DNA of 64,000 nucleotides, taken from the NCBI GenBank assembly GCA_046297835.1, contig JBKBHI010000004.1, forward strand, positions 248,001 through 312,000, given 5' to 3'. Below the pieces are notes generated by a model that searched no databases, was not told where the DNA came from, and worked only from the letters and a program-made list of their open reading frames with translations. The position numbers were made by a program, and so were the translations under genes. Within the stretch, counting starts at the first letter, position 1; each line of letters starts with the position of its first letter. Source of the stretch: CAMAVH01 sp046297835. GTDB taxonomy: Bacteria > Pseudomonadota > Alphaproteobacteria > SMXQ01. Positions 1 to 7,863 of this stretch are shown here, one piece after another.

Positions 1-527
1 CCGCCGACCAGCAGCAGGAAGCTTTTGGCCGACACCACTTCCTGAAACGCCGGCTTCAAGCCGCCGCCTTGCCCGGCGAGACGCGCCAGCATCAGCGCGA
101 CGAGGATTGCCGGCACCTCCATGATGGCGAGGATCGCCGTCATGAAGCCTTCGTAGGCGACGCCTTGGGCGTCGAGGTAGGACAGGACCGCGATGAAGGT
201 GACGGCGGAGACCGAGCCGTAATGCGCCGCCATCGAAGCGGCGTCCGGTACGCTGAAGCCGGCCCAGCGCTTGAGGATCGCGTAGGTCCATAGCGGGATG
301 GCGAGGCAGAGGCCGATGGCCGCCAAGGCCGGCGGCGCGAAGGCGGCGAAACTCGTCTCGGCGAGCTCCGCCCCGCCCTTGAGGCCGATCGACAGCAGGA
401 GGTAGATCGACACGGCTTCGAAGACGGGGGCGGGCAGGCGCAGGTTGCTGCGCAGCAGGGTCGCCGCCGCGCCGAGGCCGAAACAGAGAACGGGCGGCGA
501 GAGCAGGGCGCTTGCGGCGAGCGACAT
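1..527 (-). CDS. SbtA-family sodium-dependent bicarbonate permease, 3' part outside window
   Basis: The first 175 residues of a membrane protein are visible; the rest lies before position 1. The protein begins MSLAASALLSPPVLCFGLGA and continues with alternating hydrophobic helices. It includes a segment reading SIYLLLSIGLKGG and one reading MAAHYGSVSAVTF, which I recognise from the SbtA/DUF897 family of sodium-dependent bicarbonate permeases (usually a little over 300 residues). The start is the ATG at 525-527, with an AGGGG ribosome site about nine bases upstream. It lies on the same strand as terC, but a terminator-like hairpin separates them. The transported ion is inferred from the family; relatives outside cyanobacteria are largely untested. 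The family assignment is fairly secure. Confidence 0.8.
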   Translation of the reverse strand, partial: MSLAASALLSPPVLCFGLGAAATLLRSNLRLPAPVFEAVSIYLLLSIGLKGGAELAETSFAAFAPPALAAIGLCLAIPLWTYAILKRWAGFSVPDAASMAAHYGSVSAVTFIAVLSYLDAQGVAYEGFMTAILAIMEVPAILVALMLARLAGQGGGLKPAFQEVVSAKSFLLLVG

Positions 528-548
528 GGTGCGTTTCCCCTCATAAAA

Positions 549-583
549 GGGCGTCGCGAAACCGCGCAGGCTTCGCGACGCCC
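549..583 (-). terminator. Rho-independent terminator after terC, abutting the SbtA-like start
   Basis: A perfect 12-bp stem (549-560 with 572-583) and an 11-base loop are followed on the minus strand by TTTTATGAGGGG. It sits just after the terC stop. Its run of T overlaps the region immediately before the ribosome site of the next gene, so it could either end terC transcripts or act as an attenuator. Confidence 0.7.
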
Positions 584-593
584 GATGCCTGCG

Positions 594-1577
594 TCACGCG
601 GCGGCAGCCCCGCGACGGGTCTTCCACAGCGAGTAGCCGATGCCGGCGAAGATCATCGCCAGCGTCACCCCGAGCGAAATCGCCGGGTCGAGCTTGCCGT
701 AGAAGTGGTTCCAGAAGATTTTGCCGCCGATGAAGACGAGCACGGCGGCGAGCGCATACTTCAGATACTCGAAGCGGTGGACCATGGCGGCGAGCGCGAA
801 ATAGAGCGCGCGCAGGCCGAGGATCGCCATGATGTTCGCGGTGAAGACGATGTAGGTGTCGGTGGTGATGGCGAAGATCGCCGGCACCGAGTCGACGGCG
901 AAGACGAGATCGGCGATGTTGATGACGACGAGGGCGAGGAACAGCGGCGTCGCCCACAGCACCATCCGGCCGGTCACGGGGTGCGGCCGGCGGACGAAGA
1001 ACTTCTGCCCTTCCAAGCTCGGCGTCACGCGCATCCAGCGCGAGAGAAGGCGCACCGCCGGATTGCGGGAAAGGTCGGTTTCGCTCTCCTTCACCAGCAG
1101 CATCTTGATGCCGGTGAAGACCAGGAAAGCGCCGAACACCAGCAGGATCCAGTCGTAGTCCTGCACCAGGGCCGCGCCGACGCCGATCATCAGCCCGCGC
1201 AGGACGAGGACCGCGAGGATGCCCCACACCAGGGCGCGATACTGATAAGCGCGCGGGATGGCGAAATAGCCGAAAATCAGCGAGATCACGAAGACGTTGT
1301 CGATCGACAGCGCCTTCTCGATCGCGTAGCCGGTGAAATATTGCATGCCGGATTCGGCGCCCATCGAGAGCCAGATGCCGCCGCCGAACATCACGGCGAT
1401 GACGATGTAGAACGCCGACAATTTCAGACTGTCGGCGATGCCGATCTCCTTGTTGTCCCTGTTCAGGACGCCGAGGTCGAACGCCAGCAACGCGAGCACG
1501 ATGGCGATGAAGCCTACCCACAGCCAGGCGGGTTTGCCGATGATTTCGGTGGTGGCCAAAGCCAGAAGAAAGTCCAT
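594..1577 (-). CDS. TerC/Alx-family integral membrane protein
   Basis: A 327-residue polytopic inner-membrane protein with about eight or nine hydrophobic helices. It has the family hallmarks: EKALSIDNVFVI around residue 90 and DLVFAVDSVPAIFAIT followed by FTANIMAILGLRALYF around residues 220-255. The conserved acidic residues in these helices are thought to bind metal, and Alx/TerC proteins are linked to manganese or tellurite handling. I place the start at MDFLLALATT because AGGAG lies eight bases upstream; a longer reading frame to 1667 has no such site. It is divergent from the OxyR-like gene, with an OxyR-type operator in between. The family is certain; the exported metal is inferred. 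Confidence 0.93.
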   Translation of the reverse strand: MDFLLALATTEIIGKPAWLWVGFIAIVLALLAFDLGVLNRDNKEIGIADSLKLSAFYIVIAVMFGGGIWLSMGAESGMQYFTGYAIEKALSIDNVFVISLIFGYFAIPRAYQYRALVWGILAVLVLRGLMIGVGAALVQDYDWILLVFGAFLVFTGIKMLLVKESETDLSRNPAVRLLSRWMRVTPSLEGQKFFVRRPHPVTGRMVLWATPLFLALVVINIADLVFAVDSVPAIFAITTDTYIVFTANIMAILGLRALYFALAAMVHRFEYLKYALAAVLVFIGGKIFWNHFYGKLDPAISLGVTLAMIFAGIGYSLWKTRRGAAAA

Positions 1578-1774
1578 GCGGTCGTCTCCTTGCGCGCGGC
1601 GCGCGTCTCCCGCTCCGGAATGCGGAGGAAGGGCGCGCGCGCCGTCGTCATGTGGGAGGACCGACATGGCGGCTGTTGCCAGCCGTCAGAGGGGCCCGGA
1701 CCTCGGAAGCGGCGGCCGGCGGGCCGCCAGGGCTTTAGTCAGGACAAAATGCCCAGCCGCTTGCTATAGTGCAA

Positions 1775-1811
1775 ATCGATAGTATTTATTTTTATAATAG
1801 ATTTTATCTAT
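1775..1811. promoter_or_regulatory. OxyR-type tandem operator between terC and the OxyR-like gene
   Basis: The site 1797-1811 reads ATAG-ATTTTAT-CTAT and fits the OxyR half-operator ATAGnTnnnAnCTAT at every fixed position. Exactly 22 bp upstream, 1775-1789 fits the same pattern at 8 of 10 positions (ATCG...TTAT), leaving the 7-bp gap typical of OxyR tetramer sites. It lies 10 bp before the OxyR-like start codon, in the only strongly AT-rich stretch here, so it probably overlaps the promoter and mediates autoregulation, perhaps together with control of terC. Confidence 0.7.
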
Positions 1812-1821
1812 AGGAAGCGCG

Positions 1822-2769
1822 ATGCCGTTCCGTCCGACCCACCGCCAACTCGAATATGCCGTCGCGCTCGCGGAGACGGGCCATTTCGGCGCGGCCGCGA
1901 AACGATGCCACGTCTCGCAGCCGACGCTGTCGATGCAGATCGCGCTGCTCGAACGCCATCTCGGCGCGGCGCTGTTCGACCGCACGCCGCGCCATGTCGC
2001 GCCGACGGCGTTGGGGCAAGAGATCGTCGCCGCCGCGCGCTCCGTGCTGCTGACATTGGACGACATCGTGGCGCTCGCCTCGCGCGGCGCGAAGAACCTC
2101 GGCGGCCTGATGCGCCTCGGGGTCGCGTCGACCTTCGGGCCTTATTTCCTGCCGGCGCTGCTGCCGGCGTTGCATCGGAAATATCCGGGGCTTCAGCTCT
2201 ATATCAAAGAGGACCGCCCCGCCGCGATCGAGCGCGAAGTCGCGGCCGGCACGCTCGACTGCGGCCTCGGGCCCGCGCCGACGTCGGGGCGCGCCTTGGC
2301 GTTTCGGCCGCTGTGCCGCGAGGCGATCTATCTCGGCGTCGCCAAGGATCATGCGCTGGCCAAGCGGCGGGTCGTCTCGCCGGACGACCTGCGCGGCGAG
2401 CGGTTGCTGACGCTCGGCAAAGGCCATCATCTGTTCGAGCGCGCGCGCGAGCTGGCGGCGCAATGCGGCGCCGACCTGCGCGAGGATTACGAGGGCACCA
2501 GCCTCGACGCACTGCACCAGATGGTGCTGCTCGGCATGGGCGTTTCGCTGTTCCCGCAGCTGTATGCCAGCGCCGAGCTGCGCGAGGACGAGCAGATCGT
2601 GCTCTTGCGGCTCGACGGCTGGCCGGCCAGCCGCGAGATGGGCTATTTCTGGCGCGCCGGCAGCGGCCGCGCGGCGCAGTTCGAGGCGCTGGCGAACGAA
2701 AGCCAGCGCACCAGCCGTGCCCTGGGCCTGGAGAGCTTGCGGCTGTCCGCCGCCGCGAAAGCCCGCTGA
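1822..2769 (+). CDS. LysR-family regulator, OxyR-like, lacking both redox cysteines
   Basis: A 315-residue LysR-type regulator. It has an N-terminal winged helix (RQLEYAVALAETGHFGAAAK, with CHVSQPTLSMQI as recognition helix) and a C-terminal effector domain. The C-terminal domain follows OxyR closely: GERLLTLGKGHHLF, then EGTSLDALHQMVLLGMGVSLFPQL. In E. coli OxyR the equivalent GHC...GFC segment carries Cys199 and Cys208. By position these are His and Ala here, and the nearest Cys lies three residues later. The start ATG has AGGAA five bases upstream. It is divergent from terC across an OxyR-type operator. Peroxide sensing by the classical disulfide therefore looks impossible; another ligand or constitutive action is likely. 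Confidence 0.88.
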   Translation: MPFRPTHRQLEYAVALAETGHFGAAAKRCHVSQPTLSMQIALLERHLGAALFDRTPRHVAPTALGQEIVAAARSVLLTLDDIVALASRGAKNLGGLMRLGVASTFGPYFLPALLPALHRKYPGLQLYIKEDRPAAIEREVAAGTLDCGLGPAPTSGRALAFRPLCREAIYLGVAKDHALAKRRVVSPDDLRGERLLTLGKGHHLFERARELAAQCGADLREDYEGTSLDALHQMVLLGMGVSLFPQLYASAELREDEQIVLLRLDGWPASREMGYFWRAGSGRAAQFEALANESQRTSRALGLESLRLSAAAKAR

Positions 2770-2770
2770 A

Positions 2771-5119
2771 TTATTTACGCTTCATCGCTTCGGCGAAGGC
2801 TGCGCCGAAACTGCCGACTTCGGCCGGCTTGTCGCGCTTGGGCGGCGGCACGCGGTTCTTGGCGGCGTCGCGCGCATCGCCGCGCATGCCGCGCGGCGCC
2901 GGTTCGCCGCCGCCGTCCTTGCGCATCGTCAGGCCGATGCGCTGGCGCGCGATATCGACCTCGACGACGCGCACTTTGACGATGTCGCCCGCCTTGACGA
3001 CCTCGTGCGGATCTTTCACGAACCGGTCGGCGAGCTGCGACACGTGGACCAAACCGTCCTGATGCACCCCGATATCGACGAACGCGCCGAAGGCGGCGAC
3101 GTTGGTCACGGTGCCTTCCAGCGTCATGCCCGGCTTGAGGTCCTTGATGCTGTCGACGCCTTCCGCGAAGGTCGCGGTCTTGAAGCCGGGACGCGGATCG
3201 CGGCCGGGCTTGTCCAGCTCGGCGATGATGTCCCGCACGGTCGGCAGGCCGAAGCGCTCGTCGACGAAGGCTTCGGCGTCGAGCTTCTTCAAGGTGGCGC
3301 TGTCGCCCATCAGCGAGCGCAGGTCGCGGCCGCAGGCGGCGACGATCTTCTTCGCGAGATCGTAGGCTTCGGGATGCACGGCCGAGGCGTCGAGCGGCTC
3401 CGCGCCGCCCGGGATGCGTAAGAATCCCGCGCATTGCTCGAAGGCGCGCGGGCCGAGCCGGCTGACCTTGAGTAGCTCCTTGCGGCTGGCGAAGGGGCCG
3501 CTCGTGTCGCGATGGGCGACGATGGCGCCGGCCAGCGATTCGTTGAGGCCCGAGACGCGCGCCAGCAGCGGCGCGGAGGCGGTGTTGAGATCGACGCCGA
3601 CCGCGTTCACCGCGTCCTCGACCACGGCTTCGAGGGACTTGCCGAGGCGGTATTGGTTGACGTCGTGCTGATATTGGCCGACGCCGATGGATTTCGGCTC
3701 GATCTTGACCAACTCGGCGAGCGGGTCTTGCAAACGCCGGGCGATGGAGACCGCGCCGCGCAGCGAGACGTCGAGCGTCGGGAACTCCTTGGCCGCCGTC
3801 TCGGAGGCGGAATAGACCGACGCGCCAGCCTCGCTGACGATGACTTTGACGGGCTTCGGCCCGTCCGCGGCGGGGAGCATGGCGAGCATGTCGGCCACCA
3901 GCTTCTCGGTCTCGCGGCTGCCGGTGCCGTTGCCGATGGCGATCAGCTCGACGCCGTGCTTGCGCGCCAGCATGGCCAGCTCGGCCTGCGCGCCGCGCAC
4001 GTCGTTCTTGGGCGGGAAGGGATAGACCGTCGTCGTCGCCAGCAGCTTGCCGGTGCGGTCCACCACCGCCACCTTCACGCCGGTGCGGATGCCGGGGTCG
4101 AGCCCCATGGTGGCGCGCGAGCCGGCGGGCGCGGCGAGCAGCAGGTCCTTGAGATTGCGCGCGAAGACCTGAATCGCCTCCTCCTCGGCGCGCTCGCGCA
4201 GGTCGCCCATCAGGTCGAGCGTGAGGTGCAGCGACAATTTCACGCGCCAGGTCCAGCCGGCGACGTCCATCAGCCAGCGATCGCCCGGCGCGTCGCCGCC
4301 GATGCCGTAGGCCGCCGCGACCATGCGCTGCGCCGGCTTGATCGGCGCGGCATCGTCGGCATCCAGTTCGAGGTCGAGGGTGAGGACTTCTTCCTTGCGG
4401 CCGCGCAGCATCGCCAAAGCGCGATGGCTCGGCACGTTCGCCCAGGGCTCGGCATGGTCGAAGTAGTCGGAGAATTTCGCGCCGGCCTCCTGCTTGCCGT
4501 CGACGACGCGCGCGCGGAGCACGGCGCGCTCCTTCATGTAGGCGCGCAGCTTGCCGACCAGATCGGCATTCTCGGCGAATTGCTCGGAGAGGATGTCGCG
4601 CGCCCCTTCGAGCGCGGCCTTGGCGTCGAGAATATCGTCGTTCAGATAGCCGGCGGCCAGGTCGGCGGGCACGGCGGTGCGGTCGGCGAGAATCGCTTCG
4701 GCGAGCGGGCCGAGTCCGCGTTCGCGGGCGATTTCCGCTTTGGTGCGGCGCTTCTGCTTGTAGGGCAGGTAGATGTCTTCGAGCTCGGCCTTGGTGGCGG
4801 CGAGCGCCAGTTTCTTCTCCAGCTCGGGCGTCAGCTTGCCCTGCTCGCGGATGGACGACAGGATCGCGTCGCGCCGCGCATCCATCTCGCGCAGATAGAC
4901 GAGCCGGTCGCCGAGCAGGCGCAGTTGCGTGTCGTCGAGCCCGCCGGTCACTTCTTTGCGATATCGCGCGACGAAGGGGACGGTCGCGCCCTGGTCGAGC
5001 AGCTCGATGGCGGCGGCCGCTTGCTCGGGTTTCGCGGAAATTTCGGCGGCGATGATCGCGGCGATGCGCGTGATGTCGGCGTGAGCGGCGCGGGGCGTGG
5101 CGGCGGCTGGAACGGTCAT
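2771..5119 (-). CDS. tex: Tex-family transcription accessory / RNA-binding protein
   Basis: A 782-residue cytoplasmic protein of the Tex family, full length. It opens with the helical Tex N-terminal domain (QGATVPFVARYRKEVTGGLDD). A YqgF/RuvC-like nuclease fold follows around residues 330-460 (ATMGLDPGIRTGVKVAVVD), then the helix-hairpin-helix region (VNTASAPLLARVSGL-type segment). It closes with an S1 RNA-binding domain near residues 650-725 (GMTLEGTVTNVAAFGAFVDIG). A low-complexity basic tail rich in Pro and Lys follows. Tex binds nucleic acid and influences transcription and ribosome-related processes. It ends two bases from the end of the convergent OxyR-like gene, so the two transcripts probably overlap. 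Confidence 0.95.
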   Translation of the reverse strand: MTVPAAATPRAAHADITRIAAIIAAEISAKPEQAAAAIELLDQGATVPFVARYRKEVTGGLDDTQLRLLGDRLVYLREMDARRDAILSSIREQGKLTPELEKKLALAATKAELEDIYLPYKQKRRTKAEIARERGLGPLAEAILADRTAVPADLAAGYLNDDILDAKAALEGARDILSEQFAENADLVGKLRAYMKERAVLRARVVDGKQEAGAKFSDYFDHAEPWANVPSHRALAMLRGRKEEVLTLDLELDADDAAPIKPAQRMVAAAYGIGGDAPGDRWLMDVAGWTWRVKLSLHLTLDLMGDLRERAEEEAIQVFARNLKDLLLAAPAGSRATMGLDPGIRTGVKVAVVDRTGKLLATTTVYPFPPKNDVRGAQAELAMLARKHGVELIAIGNGTGSRETEKLVADMLAMLPAADGPKPVKVIVSEAGASVYSASETAAKEFPTLDVSLRGAVSIARRLQDPLAELVKIEPKSIGVGQYQHDVNQYRLGKSLEAVVEDAVNAVGVDLNTASAPLLARVSGLNESLAGAIVAHRDTSGPFASRKELLKVSRLGPRAFEQCAGFLRIPGGAEPLDASAVHPEAYDLAKKIVAACGRDLRSLMGDSATLKKLDAEAFVDERFGLPTVRDIIAELDKPGRDPRPGFKTATFAEGVDSIKDLKPGMTLEGTVTNVAAFGAFVDIGVHQDGLVHVSQLADRFVKDPHEVVKAGDIVKVRVVEVDIARQRIGLTMRKDGGGEPAPRGMRGDARDAAKNRVPPPKRDKPAEVGSFGAAFAEAMKRK

Positions 5120-5186
5120 GGGCTCTCGAAACGGACGCTATGCGGTGACACAATCGGAGGCCGACAGTAGGAAATAGCGGAGCCTT

Positions 5187-6233
5187 ATGCCAAGCCGTCT
5201 CGCAAAGTTATCCACGACAAGTTTCGCTATCGTTTTAGCTGCAATTGTGATCGGGCGCGCGCCCGCTCAGGCGCAGTCCGCGCCGGTCGCCCAGTCCGCG
5301 CCGGTCGCCCAGTCCGAGGTCGCGCGGATTTTGCAGAAGGCCGAGACGCTGGGTCCGCTCGAAACCGTCGTCGTGGCGGTGGATGGCGAGATCGTCGCCG
5401 AGCGCGGCTATCGCGGCCATCGCCCGACCGCGCCGACCAACATCAAATCGGCGTCCAAATCCGTCGTCTCGGCGCTGGTCGGCATCGCCATCGACAAGGG
5501 GTTCTTGCGCGGCGTCGATCAGCCCATCGGCGAGATTCTCGCGTCGGACTTTCCCGCCGCTCCCGATCCGCGCCTGAAAGCCGTCACTGTCGGCCATCTC
5601 CTGTCGATGCAGGCCGGCCTCGGCCGCACGTCGGGCGCGAATTACGGCCGCTGGGTCGCCAGCCCCAACTGGGTGCGCAGCGCCCTGGCGCAGCCCTTCG
5701 CCGACGAGCCGGGCGGCGCGATGCTCTATTCGACAGGCTCGACGCATCTCTTGTCGGCGATTCTGTCGCGCGTCGGCAAGGCATCGACCCTGGAGCTCGC
5801 GCGGCGCTGGCTCGCCCCCGTCGAAGGCTTCGCCATTTCCGCCTGGACGCGCGATCCGCAGGGCGTCTATCTCGGCGGCAACGAAATGGCGATGACGCCG
5901 CGCTCGCTCCTGGCGTTCGGCGAGCTTTACCGCAACGGCGGCTGCGCGCCGGACGGGCGGCAGGTGGTGTCCGAGGAGTGGGTGCGCCAATCCTGGATGC
6001 CGCGCACGCAATCGCGCTTCACCGGCGACGATTACGGTTACGGTTGGTTCCTGCGCGACATCGGCGGCGTCGCGGTGCGTTACGCCTGGGGCTACGGCGG
6101 CCAGATGCTTTACATCGCGCCGGAACGTGGACTGACCGTGGTCATGACCTCCGACGACAGCCTGCCGTCGGCGCGCACCCTGCATCGCGACGCGCTGCAC
6201 CGCTTGTTCGCCGACATCATGACGGCGTTATAA
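5187..6233 (+). CDS. Periplasmic beta-lactamase-family serine hydrolase
   Basis: A 348-residue serine hydrolase of the class C beta-lactamase / penicillin-binding-protein-like family. A Sec signal peptide with a hydrophobic core ends at about residue 29 (PAQA-QS), so the enzyme should be periplasmic. The SxxK motif is SASK at residues 88-91. A YST tyrosine motif lies near residue 178, and the C-terminal part has YGYGWFLRDI and YAWGYGGQMLYI, where HxG or KTG usually stands. Just after the signal peptide the sequence SAPVAQ is duplicated by an 18-bp tandem repeat. GGAG precedes the ATG by five bases. Substrate unknown; an esterase or peptidase role is as likely as beta-lactamase. Confidence 0.88.
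   Translation: MPSRLAKLSTTSFAIVLAAIVIGRAPAQAQSAPVAQSAPVAQSEVARILQKAETLGPLETVVVAVDGEIVAERGYRGHRPTAPTNIKSASKSVVSALVGIAIDKGFLRGVDQPIGEILASDFPAAPDPRLKAVTVGHLLSMQAGLGRTSGANYGRWVASPNWVRSALAQPFADEPGGAMLYSTGSTHLLSAILSRVGKASTLELARRWLAPVEGFAISAWTRDPQGVYLGGNEMAMTPRSLLAFGELYRNGGCAPDGRQVVSEEWVRQSWMPRTQSRFTGDDYGYGWFLRDIGGVAVRYAWGYGGQMLYIAPERGLTVVMTSDDSLPSARTLHRDALHRLFADIMTAL
5277..5312 (+). repeat. 18-bp tandem duplication in the linker of the serine hydrolase
   Basis: Two identical 18-bp units (5277-5294 and 5295-5312) encode a duplicated SAPVAQ in the linker behind the signal peptide. The unit keeps the reading frame. The copies are identical, so the duplication is probably recent. Confidence 0.9.
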
Positions 6234-6251
6234 GCAGACTTACCGGCCGCT

Positions 6252-6454
6252 GTGACCACGGCGACCCCCATCGTGAGAACCAAAGACCGCCGCACGTTGC
6301 GCGAGACGGTCGACGAGTGCAAAGGCGCGCCGAAAAATCGGCTCAGTCCGCAAGAGCTGCGCGACAAGTTTTTGGCGGCGACCGAGTGGCATGGCGCCGA
6401 AAATAGGCGGCGTTCTACGAGCGCCTGCAGAACATCGAGAGCGAGTGTCCCTAG
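6252..6454 (+). pseudogene. Decayed C-terminal fragment of an MmgE/PrpD-family gene
   Basis: From the GTG at 6252 the frame reads VRTKDRRTLRETVDECKGAP, then NRLSPQELRDKF. This is the typical end of MmgE/PrpD-family proteins (2-methylcitrate dehydratase and relatives). The frame loses sense at about 6400. The continuation, AAFYERLQNIESECP followed by TAG at 6452-6454, is found in another frame from 6407, so one frameshift separates the halves. No N-terminal part of the gene exists upstream, where the serine hydrolase ends at 6233. I read this as the stump of a deleted gene, perhaps once part of the catabolic island that follows. Family recognition is from memory of the motif. Confidence 0.6.
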
Positions 6455-6620
6455 ACTGGCTGAGAGCATGAGGGACCACGCGAACCCATGCCCTCCGCTT
6501 ATGCCTTTCTGACATATCTGTATTTGTTCCAAATCCCAGATCCCCGCACCATCCGGTCAAAAGCGGCAGGCGTTCATAACGGCCGCTCGACAGGTTTTGG
6601 CTCTAACCGGGAGAACTGGG

Positions 6621-7670
6621 ATGCATCGTCGGATGCTTGGCGCCTTCGCGGGCGCGTTCGTATGTCACAGCATGATCCTCATGCCGGCTGCGGCCGACGA
6701 GGTCGCGGATTTTTATAAAGGCAAGACGATCACCATGCTGATCGGCACCAGCACCGGCGGCGACGTCGACGCGCGCGCCCGCATGGTGGCGCGCTACATG
6801 GGCAAGCATGTGCCCGGCCAGCCGACCTTCCTGCCGCGCAACATGCCCGGCGCGGTCGGCGTGGTGGCGGCCAACTGGCTCTACAACGTCGCGCCGAAGG
6901 ACGGCACGGTGATCCATGCCGTGATGCAGGGGATGCCGGCCTTCCAGGCGATGGGCGGGCAGGGCGTCGAGTTCGACGCCGCCAAGTTCCAGTGGATCGG
7001 CAACACCGTCGAAGGCACCAACGTCGTCACCATGTGGCATACGGCCAAGATCAACACCATCGCCGACGCCAAGACGCGCACGGTGGTGATGGGCGCGCCC
7101 GGCACCGCCAACAATTGCGTGTTCTACCCCTTGTTGCTCAACGAGTTGGTTGGCACCAAGTTCAAGGTCATCACCGGCTATCCCGGCGGCAACGACGTCA
7201 ACCTCGCCATGGAGCGCGGCGAGGTCGAGGGCCGTGGCTGCGGCACCTGGACCGGTTGGCTCAGCACCAAGCCCGACTGGGTCGAGACCAAGAAGATCGT
7301 CGTGCTGGCGCAAGGCGCGCTCAAGCGCTCGCCCGACCTGCCCGACGTGCCGACTCTGATCGAGCTGGCGGACGGCGCGTTCGAGAAGTCGGTGATGCGC
7401 TTCATGTCGTCGGACGGCGCTTACAGCCGCGCTTACGCCACCAATCCGGGCCTGCCGGCGGCGCGCCTCACGGCCTTGCGCCGAGCCTTCGACGCCACGA
7501 TGCGGGACGCGGAATTCCTGAGCGAGGCGAAAAAGACCGACCGCGAACTGAGCCCCTCCACCGGCGAGGAGGTGCAGAAGGTGGTCGAAGCCTTGATCGC
7601 GACACCGAAGGATGTGGTGTTGCGCGCTAAGGAGATTCTCGACCACGGCGCCAAGCCGGATGGCAAGTAG
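6621..7670 (+). CDS. Bug/TctC-type tripartite tricarboxylate transporter receptor
   Basis: A 349-residue periplasmic solute receptor of the tripartite tricarboxylate transporter (Bug) family. A Sec signal peptide (MHRRMLGAFAGAFVCHSMI, cleaved near MPAAADE) is followed by DFYKGKTITMLIGTSTGGDVD, the usual start of the mature fold. NMPGAVG and VAPKDGTVI follow, then the family pattern ITGYPGGNDVNLAMERGEVEG, which lines the carboxylate pocket. I chose the ATG at 6621 because GGGAG stands seven bases before it. It lies between the MmgE/PrpD stump and the operator-controlled DUF6282 gene. No membrane subunits are adjacent. It probably binds an organic acid and works with a TctAB pump encoded elsewhere; the ligand cannot be read from sequence. 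Confidence 0.92.
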   Translation: MHRRMLGAFAGAFVCHSMILMPAAADEVADFYKGKTITMLIGTSTGGDVDARARMVARYMGKHVPGQPTFLPRNMPGAVGVVAANWLYNVAPKDGTVIHAVMQGMPAFQAMGGQGVEFDAAKFQWIGNTVEGTNVVTMWHTAKINTIADAKTRTVVMGAPGTANNCVFYPLLLNELVGTKFKVITGYPGGNDVNLAMERGEVEGRGCGTWTGWLSTKPDWVETKKIVVLAQGALKRSPDLPDVPTLIELADGAFEKSVMRFMSSDGAYSRAYATNPGLPAARLTALRRAFDATMRDAEFLSEAKKTDRELSPSTGEEVQKVVEALIATPKDVVLRAKEILDHGAKPDGK

Positions 7671-7691
7671 GGCGGGGCGCGCGAGGCGGGG

Positions 7692-7732
7692 GAGCGGGGG
7701 CGTTCGGCGGATGTCGCCGGACGCCCCCGCTC
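7692..7732 (+). terminator. Long GC hairpin behind the first Bug gene
   Basis: An 18-bp stem with one G-T pair (7692-7709 with 7715-7732) and a five-base loop stands 21 bp after the stop codon. There is no T-run behind it, so it may be a weak or factor-assisted terminator, or a 3' stabiliser. It separates the receptor gene from the next promoter region. Confidence 0.5.
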
Positions 7733-7753
7733 GCGTTGAAAGCCCCGAATATC

Positions 7754-7797
7754 ATAACCAATGGTTATGCCATTTGGACAAATCAATATTTTATAAC
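7754..7797 (+). promoter_or_regulatory. 44-bp operator module, copy A (before the DUF6282 gene)
   Basis: The first box is a near-perfect palindrome, ATAACC-AAT-GGTTAT, which is also a LysR T-N11-A site. Seven bases after GTTATG comes the second box, GGACAAATCAATATTT. The same two boxes at the same spacing recur at 10946 and 12949. It stands 67 bp before the DUF6282 start. The TTGGAC within it could serve as a -35 element. The regulator is most likely the LysR protein encoded at 10006. Confidence 0.65.
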
Positions 7798-7863
7798 TAT
7801 CTGAGCCTTGGTTAGCATTGACCCATAATCAGAGGCTGACCCCATCGGCAGGAGAGTGAGACC

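Noticed and set aside
585..1769. 394-codon plus-strand frame opposite terC
   Set aside because: Charged low-complexity antisense frame; the minus strand encodes a clear TerC membrane protein with a ribosome site.
1578..1770. yybP-ykoY manganese riboswitch before terC
   Set aside because: The leader has a hairpin, but I cannot find the conserved core sequence of that riboswitch by eye, so no call is made.
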